A DNA stretch of 64,000 nucleotides from Winogradskyella echinorum (lineage in GTDB: Bacteria > Bacteroidota > Bacteroidia > Flavobacteriales > Flavobacteriaceae): the NCBI RefSeq assembly GCF_014297365.1, contig NZ_JACOQD010000001.1, positions 868,001 to 932,000 of the forward strand, given 5' to 3'. The notes under the pieces are model-generated. The model searched no databases. It had not been told where the DNA came from and saw nothing but the letters and a program-made list of their open reading frames with translations. Position numbers and translations under genes: made by a program. Positions 1 to 8,983 of the stretch are shown here, one piece after another. Numbering within the stretch: position 1 is the stretch's first letter; every line of letters starts with the position of its first letter.

Positions 1-889
1 AATAATGTACCACATCATCGATAATAAATGTCGGATCTTCGTGCGTTGTTGCTTTGGTAGTTTCGATACAACCACCTTGATCTACCGCTACATCAACCAA
101 AACAGTTCCTGGTCGCATGTCTTTGAGCATATCTCTAGTAATTAATTTTGGTGCTTTTGCTCCTTTTACTAAGACTCCTCCAATAATTAAATCGTGATCT
201 TTAATACGTTTTCTAATATTATATTCGCTAGAAAACTCTGTAACTACATGACTTGGCATTACATCATTTACATAGCGCAATTGTTTCATATTAATATCCA
301 TAATGGTAACATGTGCCCCTAAACCAGCAGCCATTTTTGCTGCCTGAATACCAACAATTCCTGCTCCAAGTACTAAAACTTTACCAGGAGGTACACCAGG
401 AACACCACCTAACAATACTCCACGACCTTTAATAGGTTTTTCTAAATATTTTGCGCCTTGCTGAATGGCCATTCTACCAGCAACTTCAGACATTGGTGTT
501 AATAGTGGCAGAGAACCATCTTTATCTTCTACAGTTTCGTAAGCAATACAAACCGCTTCACTCTTTAACATCGCCTTAGTTAAAACTTCGCTAGAAGCAA
601 AATGAAAATAAGTAAACACTACATGATGCGACTTAATTAAAGGATATTCTTCAGCAATAGGTTCTTTTACTTTTACAATCATATCTGCAGCAGCATAGAC
701 CTCTTCAATAGTGTCTAAAACCGTTGCACCAACATCTTTATAATCTTCATCGAAAAAACCACTGCCAAAACCAGCGTCTTTTTGTACGTAAACCGTATGA
801 TTGTTTTTAATAAGTTCGAATACTCCAGCAGGTGTCATACCTACTCGACTTTCGTTATTCTTGATTTCTTTTGGGACTCCAATTTGCAT
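1..889 (-). CDS. ald: Alanine dehydrogenase, 3' end cut off by the window
   Basis: This enzyme interconverts L-alanine and pyruvate plus ammonia using NAD. Reading the minus strand from the ATG at 889 gives MQIGVPKEIKNNESRVGMTP, the classic N-terminus of the Ald / transhydrogenase alpha-subunit family. The Rossmann segment VLVLGAGIVGIQAAKMA and the stretch MSEVAGRMAIQQGA follow. About 296 codons lie inside the window and the frame is still open at base 1, so the last 70-100 residues are outside. The identity is secure; only the C-terminus is unseen. The 220 bp between this gene and the next one upstream hold no gene. Confidence 0.95.
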   Translation of the reverse strand, partial: MQIGVPKEIKNNESRVGMTPAGVFELIKNNHTVYVQKDAGFGSGFFDEDYKDVGATVLDTIEEVYAAADMIVKVKEPIAEEYPLIKSHHVVFTYFHFASSEVLTKAMLKSEAVCIAYETVEDKDGSLPLLTPMSEVAGRMAIQQGAKYLEKPIKGRGVLLGGVPGVPPGKVLVLGAGIVGIQAAKMAAGLGAHVTIMDINMKQLRYVNDVMPSHVVTEFSSEYNIRKRIKDHDLIIGGVLVKGAKAPKLITRDMLKDMRPGTVLVDVAVDQGGCIETTKATTHEDPTFIIDDVVHY

Positions 890-1109
890 GTAAAATAGAT
901 TTAAAGGTTAATAGCAGTCGGAAATTACTATTAATAAATCTGTTGTTCCAAATTTGATGGCTAATTTGAAGTCATTTTTGCGGAATTAATATTTTGAAGA
1001 CTTTATTTTAAAAATTATTGAAAATAGTATTGATTTTCAGGTCAATATGATATTAGACGAATGTAAAATTATTTCGATAAAATGATTTTGAAATTGACTC
1101 TTAGACGAA

Positions 1110-1412
1110 TCAATCTAACATTTTTAAAGCACTAACTTTAAAACGATTATTCACCACTTCTCCTTCTACTTCGCCTTTTCTAATAACCTCGCAAAACCCA
1201 CTTTCTTTATCGTGCGCATCACCGAAATCATCAATATCTGCCCCATCAACAAAATAAGCGTTATCTTCTATACGAACTGCTAAATCACAGCCTTCTTGAG
1301 ACGTTAAACCAAATTGACATTGTCCACAAGACACTTCAACAATTTGTGTTTTTTTAAGATTTGCACATGCTACGACTAACAATAACGTACATGCCAAAAT
1401 TAGATGCTTCAT
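1110..1412 (-). CDS. Small cysteine-containing lipoprotein, DUF6370-like
   Basis: A 100-residue protein with a lipoprotein signal: a hydrophobic stretch ending LVVAC, with the lipid-accepting cysteine at residue 16. The mature part has a CGQC motif at residues 29-32 and further cysteines near 42 and 74. The core around GCDLAVRIEDNAYFVDG resembles a small conserved Bacteroidota family that I recall as DUF6370. No function is known to me. The CxxC suggests metal binding or a redox role, but that is inference. It lies 26 bp beyond the stop of the upstream BamE-like gene and may share its transcript. Confidence 0.75.
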   Translation of the reverse strand: MKHLILACTLLLVVACANLKKTQIVEVSCGQCQFGLTSQEGCDLAVRIEDNAYFVDGADIDDFGDAHDKESGFCEVIRKGEVEGEVVNNRFKVSALKMLD

Positions 1413-1438
1413 TTTATACTTATTTTTAATAGTCTTAA

Positions 1439-1801
1439 TTATTCTTCTATTGCTGTCGTTACTTTAGTTACAAGTTGATTCTCAAAAACAATAAGTAGTT
1501 GTTCTCTTTTAGATTCAAAAAAACTTGGTGATTTACCTATTCTATACACAAAAACATCTTGCTGATTTGTAGAACTGGTATTTGGTTTTCCTAAAAGCAC
1601 AATAACTTCATCCTTGGTTTTACCTATGAGCAGTTGACTTTCAATGATATCATCGACCATCTTATATCGTGTTGTAGGCTGGCTTCTCCATTGTTCTTTA
1701 CTAAATCGTTCTTCGAATAGCCAGAGCAATGAGGAACTTATTATAAAAGCTACAAAGAAAAATAACCCTATTTTATCATTTCTCTTTAGCTTTAACCTCA
1801 T
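1439..1801 (-). CDS. Membrane-anchored protein with a BamE/SmpA-like domain
   Basis: A 120-residue protein with one N-terminal membrane segment (about residues 11-29) and a short domain containing LLIGKTKDEVIVLLGKPNTS. The phrase 'G.tk.ev..lLGkP' is the hallmark of the BamE/SmpA/OmlA fold, which occurs in outer-membrane assembly factors and in many small Bacteroidota proteins of unknown role. The gene begins 4 bp after the leuS stop, so it is probably cotranscribed with leuS. The fold call is motif-based and the function is open. Confidence 0.6.
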   Translation of the reverse strand: MRLKLKRNDKIGLFFFVAFIISSSLLWLFEERFSKEQWRSQPTTRYKMVDDIIESQLLIGKTKDEVIVLLGKPNTSSTNQQDVFVYRIGKSPSFFESKREQLLIVFENQLVTKVTTAIEE

Positions 1802-1805
1802 ACGC

Positions 1806-4661
1806 TTATCCTACAATATTTACAATCTTACCAGGAACAACAATAATTTTCTTTGGTGTTCTACCATCTAATTGTGCAATGGTTTTCTCGTGTGCCATGA
1901 CTGTTTTTTCAATATCATCCTTACTCATATCCATTGGTAACTCTAGTGTAAAACGCATTTTACCATTAAAAGATATCGGGTAGTTTTTACTACTTTCTAC
2001 TAAATGACTTTCATCAAATATTGGAAAAGGAGCCGTAGATATAGATTGGTTATTCCCTAACTGTTCCCATAACTCTTCTGCAATATGAGGAGCGTAAGGG
2101 GATATTAAAACCAATAAAGGTTCTAAAATAGCTTTACTAGTGCATTTCTGTGCTGTTAACTCATTAACTGCAATCATAAAGGTTGAAACTGAGGTGTTGA
2201 ATGAAAAATTCTCAATATCTTCTTGTACTTTCTTAATAGTTTTGTGTAACGTCTTTAAGTTATCTTTTGTTGGCTCGGCATCATCTACTTTTAGGCCATT
2301 ATCATCTGCATAAAGCTTCCAAAGTTTTTTAAGAAAATTATGTACACCTGTAATACCAGCTGTATTCCATGGTTTGTATTGCTCTAAAGGACCAAGGAAC
2401 ATTTCGTAGAGTCTTAGGCTGTCTGCTCCGTAATCTTCTACAATTTGGTCTGGATTAACCACGTTGTATTTGGATTTGGACATTTTTTCAACGTCTCTAC
2501 CTACTTTATAAACACCATCTTCTAAAATAAATTCTGCTTCTTTAAAATCTTCACCAAATTCTCCATCACTTTTTAAACCTTCAATATCTAACTCATCAGA
2601 AGCATTGATATATTGTACTTTTACGTGAAGTGGTAGAACATCCTTCCCATCAATAAGTCCTTTTGAATAATATGCATTTGAATTTTCTTCTCGATAAACA
2701 AAAGCACTAGTTCCCAAAATCATCCCTTGGTTAATCAGCTTTTTAAAAGGTTCTTCAACATTTACAAAACCTCTATCTTTTAAAAGCTTTACCCAAAAAC
2801 GAGAATAGAGTAAGTGACCTGTAGCGTGTTCGCTTCCTCCAATATATAAATCTACATTTTCCCAATACTTCAAAGCCTCTTCACTAGCAAAAACGCCATC
2901 TCTATTGGCTGCTTCTTCCATATAACGGAAAAAGTACCAAGAACTGCCTGCCCAACCTGGCATGGTGTTGAGTTCTAAAGGGTAAATTCCGTTGTCCTCA
3001 GTGGATTCCTCATCAATGGCGGAATGACAAAGGTCATTGCTTACAACTTTGTTTGTATTTGTGTCCCAAGCCCAAACATCAGCACGTCCTAAAGGTGGTT
3101 CTCCTTCTTCGGTTGGTAGATATTTTTCTACTTCTGGTAAAACAATTGGCAAATGTGCTTTATCAATCATTTGCGGCATACCATTAACATAATATACAGG
3201 GAATGGTTCTCCCCAATAACGCTGACGAGAAAATACAGCATCACGCAAACGGTAATTGGTTTTGCCTTCTCCTTGTCCTAATTGTTCAAGTTCGTAAATA
3301 GCACGTTTAGATGCTTTTTTATAGTTCATACCGTTAAGGAAATCGCTATTAGCAATCTTTACGTTGTCTTTTGAGGCATAGGCCTCTTCAGAAATATCTA
3401 CGCCTTCAAAAATATTTGGAATCGGAATATTAAAGTGCTTCGCAAAATCATAATCGCGCTGGTCACCACATGGTACTGCCATTACAGCACCTGTTCCGTA
3501 GCTTGCTAGTACATAATCGCCAATCCAGATTGGTATTGGTTCTTTAGAAAATGGATGCTCAGCATAAGCGCCTGTAAAGACACCCGAAATGGTTTTTACA
3601 TCTGCCATTCGATCACGTTCGCTTCGTTTGGCTGTTTTTTCAATATAAGCTTTGACTTCTGCTTTTTGGGCTTCGGTTGTAATTTGTGATACTAACTCAT
3701 GCTCTGGAGCTAGCGTCATAAATGAGACTCCGTAAATAGTATCTGGTCTTGTGGTGAAAACGTCTATAACCTCTTCGTGTCCATTTACATTAAAAGTCAC
3801 ACTTGCTCCAACAGATTTACCAATCCAGTTTTTCTGAATATCCTTTAAAGCATCTGTCCAATCAATAGTATCTAAACCTTGCAATAAACGTTCTGCATAA
3901 GCAGATATACGCATGCTCCATTGGGTCATTTTTTTTCTAACCACAGGATGACCTCCACGCTCAGAAACACCATTTACAATTTCGTCGTTAGCTAAAACAG
4001 TTCCTAGTGCAGGACACCAATTGACTTCTGTTTCTGCTAAATACGTTAATCTGTATTTTAAAAGAATTTCTTGCTTTTCAACATCCGAAAACGCTTTCCA
4101 TTCTTCTGCTGTAAAGATTTCTATATCATCATCACAAGCAGCATTTACAGTAGCATTTCCTTCAGTTTCAAATTTTGAAACTAAAGTTTTAATGTCTTCA
4201 GCTTTATCAGCATCATTGTTATACCAAGATTCAAACAATTGAATGAAGATCCACTGCGTCCATTTGTAATATTCAGGATTTGAAGTACGTACTTCGCGAC
4301 TCCAATCGAAAGAAAAACCGATTTGATCTAATTGACGACGATAGGTTTTTATATTAGCTTCTGTCGTTACCGCAGGATGCTGACCTGTTTGTATCGCATA
4401 CTGCTCAGCAGGTAAACCAAAAGAATCATAACCTTGAGGATGTAACACATTAAAACCTTTGTGACGCTTATAACGTGCATAAATATCACTTGCTATATAA
4501 CCTAATGGATGCCCAACGTGTAAACCTGCACCAGATGGATAAGGGAACATATCCAAAACATAATATTTTGGTTTGTCGCTTGTATTAGATGCTTTAAACG
4601 TTTGGTTTTTTGCCCAGTAGTCTTGCCACTTTTTTTCAATTTGATTGAAATCGTACCTCAT
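1806..4661 (-). CDS. leuS: Leucine--tRNA ligase
   Basis: A class I aminoacyl-tRNA synthetase that charges tRNA-Leu in the cytoplasm. The HIGH-type motif YPSGAGLHVGHPLG lies near residues 40-55, and the editing domain includes FTTRPDTIYGVSFM. The catalytic loop EKMSKSKYN is near residue 726 and the anticodon-binding domain is C-terminal. I chose the ATG at 4661 (MRYDFNQIEKKWQDYW), which matches family N-termini. The frame is open 10 codons further upstream, but that extension looks unlike LeuS. At about 951 residues it is longer than the roughly 860 of E. coli, as usual in Bacteroidota. Confidence 0.98.
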   Translation of the reverse strand: MRYDFNQIEKKWQDYWAKNQTFKASNTSDKPKYYVLDMFPYPSGAGLHVGHPLGYIASDIYARYKRHKGFNVLHPQGYDSFGLPAEQYAIQTGQHPAVTTEANIKTYRRQLDQIGFSFDWSREVRTSNPEYYKWTQWIFIQLFESWYNNDADKAEDIKTLVSKFETEGNATVNAACDDDIEIFTAEEWKAFSDVEKQEILLKYRLTYLAETEVNWCPALGTVLANDEIVNGVSERGGHPVVRKKMTQWSMRISAYAERLLQGLDTIDWTDALKDIQKNWIGKSVGASVTFNVNGHEEVIDVFTTRPDTIYGVSFMTLAPEHELVSQITTEAQKAEVKAYIEKTAKRSERDRMADVKTISGVFTGAYAEHPFSKEPIPIWIGDYVLASYGTGAVMAVPCGDQRDYDFAKHFNIPIPNIFEGVDISEEAYASKDNVKIANSDFLNGMNYKKASKRAIYELEQLGQGEGKTNYRLRDAVFSRQRYWGEPFPVYYVNGMPQMIDKAHLPIVLPEVEKYLPTEEGEPPLGRADVWAWDTNTNKVVSNDLCHSAIDEESTEDNGIYPLELNTMPGWAGSSWYFFRYMEEAANRDGVFASEEALKYWENVDLYIGGSEHATGHLLYSRFWVKLLKDRGFVNVEEPFKKLINQGMILGTSAFVYREENSNAYYSKGLIDGKDVLPLHVKVQYINASDELDIEGLKSDGEFGEDFKEAEFILEDGVYKVGRDVEKMSKSKYNVVNPDQIVEDYGADSLRLYEMFLGPLEQYKPWNTAGITGVHNFLKKLWKLYADDNGLKVDDAEPTKDNLKTLHKTIKKVQEDIENFSFNTSVSTFMIAVNELTAQKCTSKAILEPLLVLISPYAPHIAEELWEQLGNNQSISTAPFPIFDESHLVESSKNYPISFNGKMRFTLELPMDMSKDDIEKTVMAHEKTIAQLDGRTPKKIIVVPGKIVNIVG

Positions 4662-4743
4662 TGTTTGTTTTTCCTTGTAATAATGGCACAAATTTAAACT
4701 TTACTAGTTAAATAGCCTATAACTTGCAGAAGTTATTAAACTG

Positions 4744-4774
4744 AAAAAGCACCTTAGATTTAAGGTGCTTTTTT
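4744..4774 (-). terminator. Intrinsic terminator after the 4793-5347 barrel gene
   Basis: The hairpin has arms AAGCACCTTA and TAAGGTGCTT around a short loop, with A and T runs on either side. It can therefore act in both directions. In the minus direction it lies just past the end of the outer-membrane protein gene and upstream of leuS, separating the two transcripts. Confidence 0.8.
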
Positions 4775-4792
4775 AAATATGTTAATTTGTAA

Positions 4793-5347
4793 TTAGAACT
4801 TGTAGCCTAATGATAACTGAAATACACTATTCTTAATATCGGGATTTTCAACTACAGTAGTAATTCCGTAATTATATCTTGCCTGAGCAAATAGATTATC
4901 AGTAATATTGAAGCCAACACCAGCATTTAAACCAAAATCGAAACTAGCAGCATCTGTTTCAGCATCCGGAATTGAGCTATCGTTAAACTCTGCTTTGTCA
5001 TCTATTAAAAATGACATTTGAGGTCCAAATTCTAAACTAAATTTTTCAGACAAATAATATTTTGCCATAAGAGGTATGGCTAAATAATCAACTTTCACTT
5101 TTACAGCATCATTTGCTTCAGAGCCTTGTCTTGAATATAATAATTCTGGCTGAAGCGAAAATTTGTCACTTAGTTTAACTTCTGCAATCGCACCAACATG
5201 GAAACTGGTAAGACTATTTCTGTCGGCATCTCCACCTGTAAAGTTAGAAATATTAAGTCCGGCTTTTACACCAAAATCAACATCTTGAGCTATTAATAAT
5301 GTTGAAAATCCAAAAATTGCTACGATTGTAAATAAAAATTTTTTCAT
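4793..5347 (-). CDS. Outer-membrane beta-barrel protein, PorT-like
   Basis: A 184-residue protein with a Sec signal peptide ending near LLIAQ (about residue 20). It has repeated amphipathic strands and alternating patterns such as FGVKAGLNISNFTGGD, LQPELLYSRQGS and MAKYYLSEKFSLEFGPQMSFL, and ends in an aromatic residue (LSLGYKF). This is the usual layout of the eight-stranded barrel family (outer membrane protein beta-barrel domain) that is abundant in Bacteroidota. The ligand or role cannot be told. It has its own promoter and terminator. Confidence 0.85.
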   Translation of the reverse strand: MKKFLFTIVAIFGFSTLLIAQDVDFGVKAGLNISNFTGGDADRNSLTSFHVGAIAEVKLSDKFSLQPELLYSRQGSEANDAVKVKVDYLAIPLMAKYYLSEKFSLEFGPQMSFLIDDKAEFNDSSIPDAETDAASFDFGLNAGVGFNITDNLFAQARYNYGITTVVENPDIKNSVFQLSLGYKF

Positions 5348-5386
5348 AATTGTTAGGTTTTATAAATTGATATTCGATGAGTTATT

Positions 5387-5418
5387 CAAAAGCTATGCCA
5401 ACTTTTTTTTAAAAACAA
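5387..5418 (-). promoter_or_regulatory. Probable promoter of the PorT-like barrel gene
   Basis: On the minus strand a TTG (complement of 5416-5418) is followed after 20 bases by TAGCTTTTG (complement of 5387-5395). This is close to the Bacteroidota TTG-N19-TAnnTTTG form, with one extra base in the -7 element. Confidence 0.45.
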
Positions 5419-5583
5419 CTAAATTAATTATAACGGTCTAATCTTATTGTTAAATATTATGATTAAAATTAATTTTAAAGGCCTAATTTTAAAACTATCA
5501 CAACACTATTAAAACTTAGACGTTGTTATACTCTAGATAAGCAAATTCTTTTATATTTTTACAGCACAAATTAGCATTTATTC

Positions 5584-6462
5584 ATGGCATCATCTTTTGA
5601 CAAGTATCAAAAACGAAAACTTATATCATCTTATGTCTCTGTAGTAATAAGTATTGCTTTAGTTTTATTTCTTTTAGGTTGTTTAGGCTTGTTAGTTATT
5701 AACTCTAAAAAAGTAGCGGATCACTTTAAAGAACAAGTTGTAATGACGATTTATTTAAATGATACGGCAAAAGAAGTCGAAGTCAACCAATTGAAAAAGA
5801 GTTTGGCCATGGCAGATTACACCAAGGAAGCACTTTATGTTTCTAAGGAAGAAGCTGCTGATATTATGAAAGCCGATACAGGTGAGGACTTTATGGATTT
5901 TGTGGGGTATAATCCTTTAAAAAATTCAATTGACGTGCATTTGAAAGCTGATTTTGTTACTACCGAAAAGTTAACAGAAATTACCGAAAGTCTAACTAAC
6001 AAAGCCTTTATTGAAGAAATCCGTTATGATAATGATTTGGTGGAATTGATGAATGACAATGTTAAAAAGATTTCGTTTTGGGTGTTAATCATCAGTGGCT
6101 TATTTACCCTTATTGCCGTTTTATTGATTAATAGTTCTATTCGTTTGGCTGTTTATTCTAAGCGATTCATTATAAAAACCATGCAAATGGTTGGCGCTAC
6201 TAAAACATTTATCCGTAGGCCTTTTGTTTGGAAAAGTGTGCAACTAGGTATTATAGGAGCTCTTGTTGCTCTAATAGGTATGGCAGTAGTATTATATTAC
6301 TTAGATATTACATTCCCTGAGCTAGAATTACTAAGAAATACAATAATGATAATTGCTTTGTTCGTTGGTATTTTTCTTTTAGGGATTGTTATTACCTGGA
6401 TTAGCACGTTTATTGCAACACAACGCTTCTTAAATTTAAAGACAGATCAGTTGTATTATTAG
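5584..6462 (+). CDS. ftsX: Cell-division ABC transporter permease FtsX
   Basis: The membrane partner of FtsE, which couples the divisome to peptidoglycan hydrolases. It has 292 residues, with one membrane segment at residues 15-40 and a periplasmic domain of about 120 residues (VVMTIYLNDTAKEVEV...). Three C-terminal membrane segments follow, with the permease signature VGATKTFIRRPF between the first two of them. ftsE is not adjacent, as is common in Bacteroidota. The downstream order DUF3098 - uppP - truB is a known conserved neighbourhood in this phylum. Confidence 0.93.
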   Translation: MASSFDKYQKRKLISSYVSVVISIALVLFLLGCLGLLVINSKKVADHFKEQVVMTIYLNDTAKEVEVNQLKKSLAMADYTKEALYVSKEEAADIMKADTGEDFMDFVGYNPLKNSIDVHLKADFVTTEKLTEITESLTNKAFIEEIRYDNDLVELMNDNVKKISFWVLIISGLFTLIAVLLINSSIRLAVYSKRFIIKTMQMVGATKTFIRRPFVWKSVQLGIIGALVALIGMAVVLYYLDITFPELELLRNTIMIIALFVGIFLLGIVITWISTFIATQRFLNLKTDQLYY

Positions 6463-6620
6463 ATATAAGCGAAATGTCACCCTTATCTTCTTAGGACTTC
6501 AGCAATTCCATTAAATACTAAAATCGTGCTTAAAAATTGAAGACAGTATGATAAATTATTGATTAAAATTAAATACAATAATTTCTCTTTAAAATTCGTT
6601 TTCAAAGCAAACCGCCAAGC

Positions 6621-6980
6621 ATGAAAAAATCAACCACAATAATTGCTGGTATTACCATTATAGTAATTATACTAATCTTTTTGATGTTAAAATCTTGCAT
6701 CATACAAAATACAAAACCAGAAAAGTGTACTGTTTTGGCTATTAAGGTGACCAAAATCAAAGAAGGAGGAGTCAAGGATATTGTGTTTTATAAAGACAGT
6801 ACTGAGTTTTATTACATTAACAGAGGTTTAGAACAAGGCTTAAATTTAGATTCCCTTAACGCAAAAGTTTTAAATAAAACCGTTACTTTGCATTTAGCTA
6901 AAGTTTTAGGCGGAATTACTTCTAAGCATATTTCGCAATTAGCTTTAGGTGATGAGATTATTTATACAGAATTTAATTGA
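6621..6980 (+). CDS. Hypothetical single-pass membrane protein
   Basis: A 119-residue protein with one N-terminal membrane segment (residues 7-24, IIAGITIIVIILIFLMLKS) and a soluble part that is probably periplasmic. The end reads KHISQLALGDEIIYTEFN. I do not recognise the family. It stands between ftsX and the DUF3098 gene with a 158 bp gap before it and 44 bp after it. The ATG is followed by a lysine-rich start typical of exported proteins. Codon use looks like that of its neighbours. Confidence 0.7.
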   Translation: MKKSTTIIAGITIIVIILIFLMLKSCIIQNTKPEKCTVLAIKVTKIKEGGVKDIVFYKDSTEFYYINRGLEQGLNLDSLNAKVLNKTVTLHLAKVLGGITSKHISQLALGDEIIYTEFN

Positions 6981-7024
6981 TCCTACTTCGCAAATGCTTA
7001 GTAGGACTTATAATTTAAATTATC

Positions 7025-7288
7025 GTGGGAGAACAAAAACGTAAAGAAGACAACAAGGCAGAATTTATTTTCGGTAAGAAGAATTACAAATGGTTGTTTA
7101 TTGGTTTAGCATTCATTGCTATTGGCTTTATTCTTATGGCAGGAGGCGGAAGTGACGACCCAAATGTTTTTGATGAATCTATTTTTAGCTGGAGACGTAT
7201 TCGTTTAGCTCCAACGCTTGTTCTTATAGGTTTTGGTATTCAAGTATATGCCATTCTTTTAAACCCTAATAAAGATTCAAAAAAATAA
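7025..7288 (+). CDS. DUF3098 family membrane protein
   Basis: An 87-residue protein with two membrane helices. It starts with GTG at 7025 (GEQKRKEDNKAEFIFGKKNYK). The signatures FGKKNYKWLFIGLAFIAIGFILMAGG and FSWRRIRLAPTLVLIGF are those of DUF3098. That family commonly sits between ftsX and uppP in Bacteroidota, where an envelope or division role is suspected but not shown. No in-frame ATG gives a better start. Confidence 0.9.
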   Translation: MGEQKRKEDNKAEFIFGKKNYKWLFIGLAFIAIGFILMAGGGSDDPNVFDESIFSWRRIRLAPTLVLIGFGIQVYAILLNPNKDSKK

Positions 7289-7301
7289 ATCTCATTTTAC
7301 T

Positions 7302-7309
7302 TATTTTTG
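7302..7309 (+). promoter_or_regulatory. -7 promoter element ahead of uppP
   Basis: TATTTTTG matches TAnnTTTG exactly. The expected start of transcription, about 4 bases downstream, leaves a leader of some 29 bases before the uppP ATG. No clear TTG is present at the -33 position. Confidence 0.4.
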
Positions 7310-7341
7310 CAACGTATCAAAAACTTAATTGATACTGTCTC

Positions 7342-8133
7342 ATGGAAATTTTAGATGCTGTTATTTTAGGAATTATTCAAGGTCTTACAGAATTTTTACC
7401 TGTATCCTCGAGTGGTCATTTAGAACTAGGAAAAGCTATACTCGGTGACAATTCTGTACCTAAAGAAAGCTTAATGTTTACTGTGGTCTTACATTTTGCC
7501 ACTGCATTAAGTACTATGGTTGTCTTTAGAAAAGATATTCTCTTAATCTTAAAAGGAATTTTAAAATTTGAATGGAATGAAGACCTACAATTTGTTTCTA
7601 AAATTGCACTTTCTATGCTTCCTGCAGTTATTATAGGAGTCTTTTTTGAAGAACAATTAGAACAGCTTTTTGGAGGTAATATTATGCTTGTAGGTTGTAT
7701 GCTAATTGTAACCGCTGTACTATTATTTTTAGCCGATAAAGCCAAAGACACTCAAAAAAAAGTGTCTTTTTCTAATGCTTTTATAATAGGCATATCTCAG
7801 GCTATCGCCATGTTACCTGGCATCTCGCGCTCTGGTGCTACAATATCCACTTCTGTTTTACTTGGAAATGATAAAACTAAAGCGGCTCGTTTTTCGTTTT
7901 TAATGGTTGTACCCTTAATCTTCGGTAAAATAGCGAAAGATGTTTTGGGTGGAGAACTCACGTATGATGCTTCTAATTTTACTTCATTAAGTATTGGATT
8001 TATTGCTGCCTTTGTCGCTGGTCTGTTTGCATGTACTTGGATGATATCCTTAGTAAAAAAGAGTAAGCTATCTTATTTTGCTATTTACTGCGTAATTGTT
8101 GGTATTACTGCTATAATTTGGTCATTTTTATAA
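7342..8133 (+). CDS. uppP: Undecaprenyl-diphosphatase
   Basis: An integral membrane phosphatase that recycles undecaprenyl pyrophosphate to the lipid carrier used for peptidoglycan and surface polysaccharide synthesis. It is a source of bacitracin tolerance. The 263 residues carry both family motifs: GLTEFLPVSSSGHLEL (residues 15-30) and LPGISRSGATIS (about 157-168). Seven or eight hydrophobic segments are visible. The length is normal. Confidence 0.97.
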   Translation: MEILDAVILGIIQGLTEFLPVSSSGHLELGKAILGDNSVPKESLMFTVVLHFATALSTMVVFRKDILLILKGILKFEWNEDLQFVSKIALSMLPAVIIGVFFEEQLEQLFGGNIMLVGCMLIVTAVLLFLADKAKDTQKKVSFSNAFIIGISQAIAMLPGISRSGATISTSVLLGNDKTKAARFSFLMVVPLIFGKIAKDVLGGELTYDASNFTSLSIGFIAAFVAGLFACTWMISLVKKSKLSYFAIYCVIVGITAIIWSFL

Positions 8134-8139
8134 TGCACT

Positions 8140-8195
8140 TTATACGTTTTCAATGCGTTAAAAAATTAATTTTCACTAAAATTCTAAACGTATAA
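8140..8195. other. 10-bp inverted repeat enclosing the truB leader
   Basis: TTATACGTTT at 8140-8149 is perfectly complementary to AAACGTATAA at 8186-8195, which ends directly at the truB ATG. In a transcript reading through from uppP the arms could form a stem next to the start codon. The AT-rich context means a chance match is quite possible. Confidence 0.35.
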
Positions 8196-8900
8196 ATGAG
8201 TACAATGAAAACCGAAGAAGATTATAAAAACGGACAAGTTCTCTTAATAGATAAACCCCTTACTTGGACTTCTTTTCAGGCGGTAAACAAATTACGTTGG
8301 GCTATAAGACAGGCCTATTCTATAAAGAAAATTAAAGTTGGGCATGCTGGTACGTTAGATCCTTTAGCTACTGGTTTATTAGTGATTTGCACTGGTAAGA
8401 TGACTAAACAAATCAATACCTTTCAAGGTCAAGAAAAGGAATATACTGGGACTTTTGTTTTAGGTAGCACTACTCCATCATTTGATTTAGAAACCGAAAT
8501 TGACCAAACCTTTTCAACAGAACATATTACAGAAGCGTTAATTCATAAAACTACCGAACAATTCATTGGTAAAATAGATCAATTTCCTCCTGTATTTTCT
8601 GCTATTAAAAAAGACGGTAAACGTTTATACGAATTTGCAAGAGCAGGTGAAGAGGTAGAAATAAAATCGAGACAAGTAGAAATTACTGAATTTGAAATTA
8701 CTGAAATTTCTGATTTAGAATTAAAATTTAGAGTGGTTTGCAGTAAAGGAACCTATATTCGATCACTAGCTCACGACTTCGGGAAAGCCTTAAATTCTGG
8801 TGCACACTTATCAGAATTACGTCGTACACGTATTGGCGATTTTAGCGTGGATAATGCCTTAACTCCTGAAGTTTTTATAGAAAAATTACCTTCAAAATAA
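8196..8900 (+). CDS. truB: tRNA pseudouridine(55) synthase TruB
   Basis: This enzyme makes pseudouridine 55 in the T-loop of tRNAs. It has 234 residues. The catalytic motif VGHAGTLDPLATGLL is around residues 47-62, with the aspartate in GTLDP. KEYTGTFVLG and the later CSKGTYIRSLAHDFG motif are also present. It lacks the long C-terminal PUA extension of some homologues, as usual in Bacteroidota. It starts 62 bp after uppP. Confidence 0.97.
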   Translation: MSTMKTEEDYKNGQVLLIDKPLTWTSFQAVNKLRWAIRQAYSIKKIKVGHAGTLDPLATGLLVICTGKMTKQINTFQGQEKEYTGTFVLGSTTPSFDLETEIDQTFSTEHITEALIHKTTEQFIGKIDQFPPVFSAIKKDGKRLYEFARAGEEVEIKSRQVEITEFEITEISDLELKFRVVCSKGTYIRSLAHDFGKALNSGAHLSELRRTRIGDFSVDNALTPEVFIEKLPSK

Positions 8901-8921
8901 TCATTTAACAGGGGTTTAATA

Positions 8922-8953
8922 TTGTTTTTTAAACTATTTCGTTGTTATATTCG
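8922..8953 (+). promoter_or_regulatory. Promoter of the 8984 gene
   Basis: TTG at 8922-8924, 21 bases, then TATATTCG at 8946-8953, which has one mismatch to TAnnTTTG. The predicted transcript start (about 8957) lies inside the open frame of the next gene. That argues against the far-upstream TTG at 8942 as its start codon. Confidence 0.5.
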
Positions 8954-8983
8954 TATATCTTAGGTAACGAAAACAGTTTTTTA

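Noticed and set aside
8942..8983. N-terminal extension of the 8984 gene from a TTG at 8942
   Set aside because: A promoter with its -7 element at 8946-8953 falls inside it, so the transcript starts downstream.
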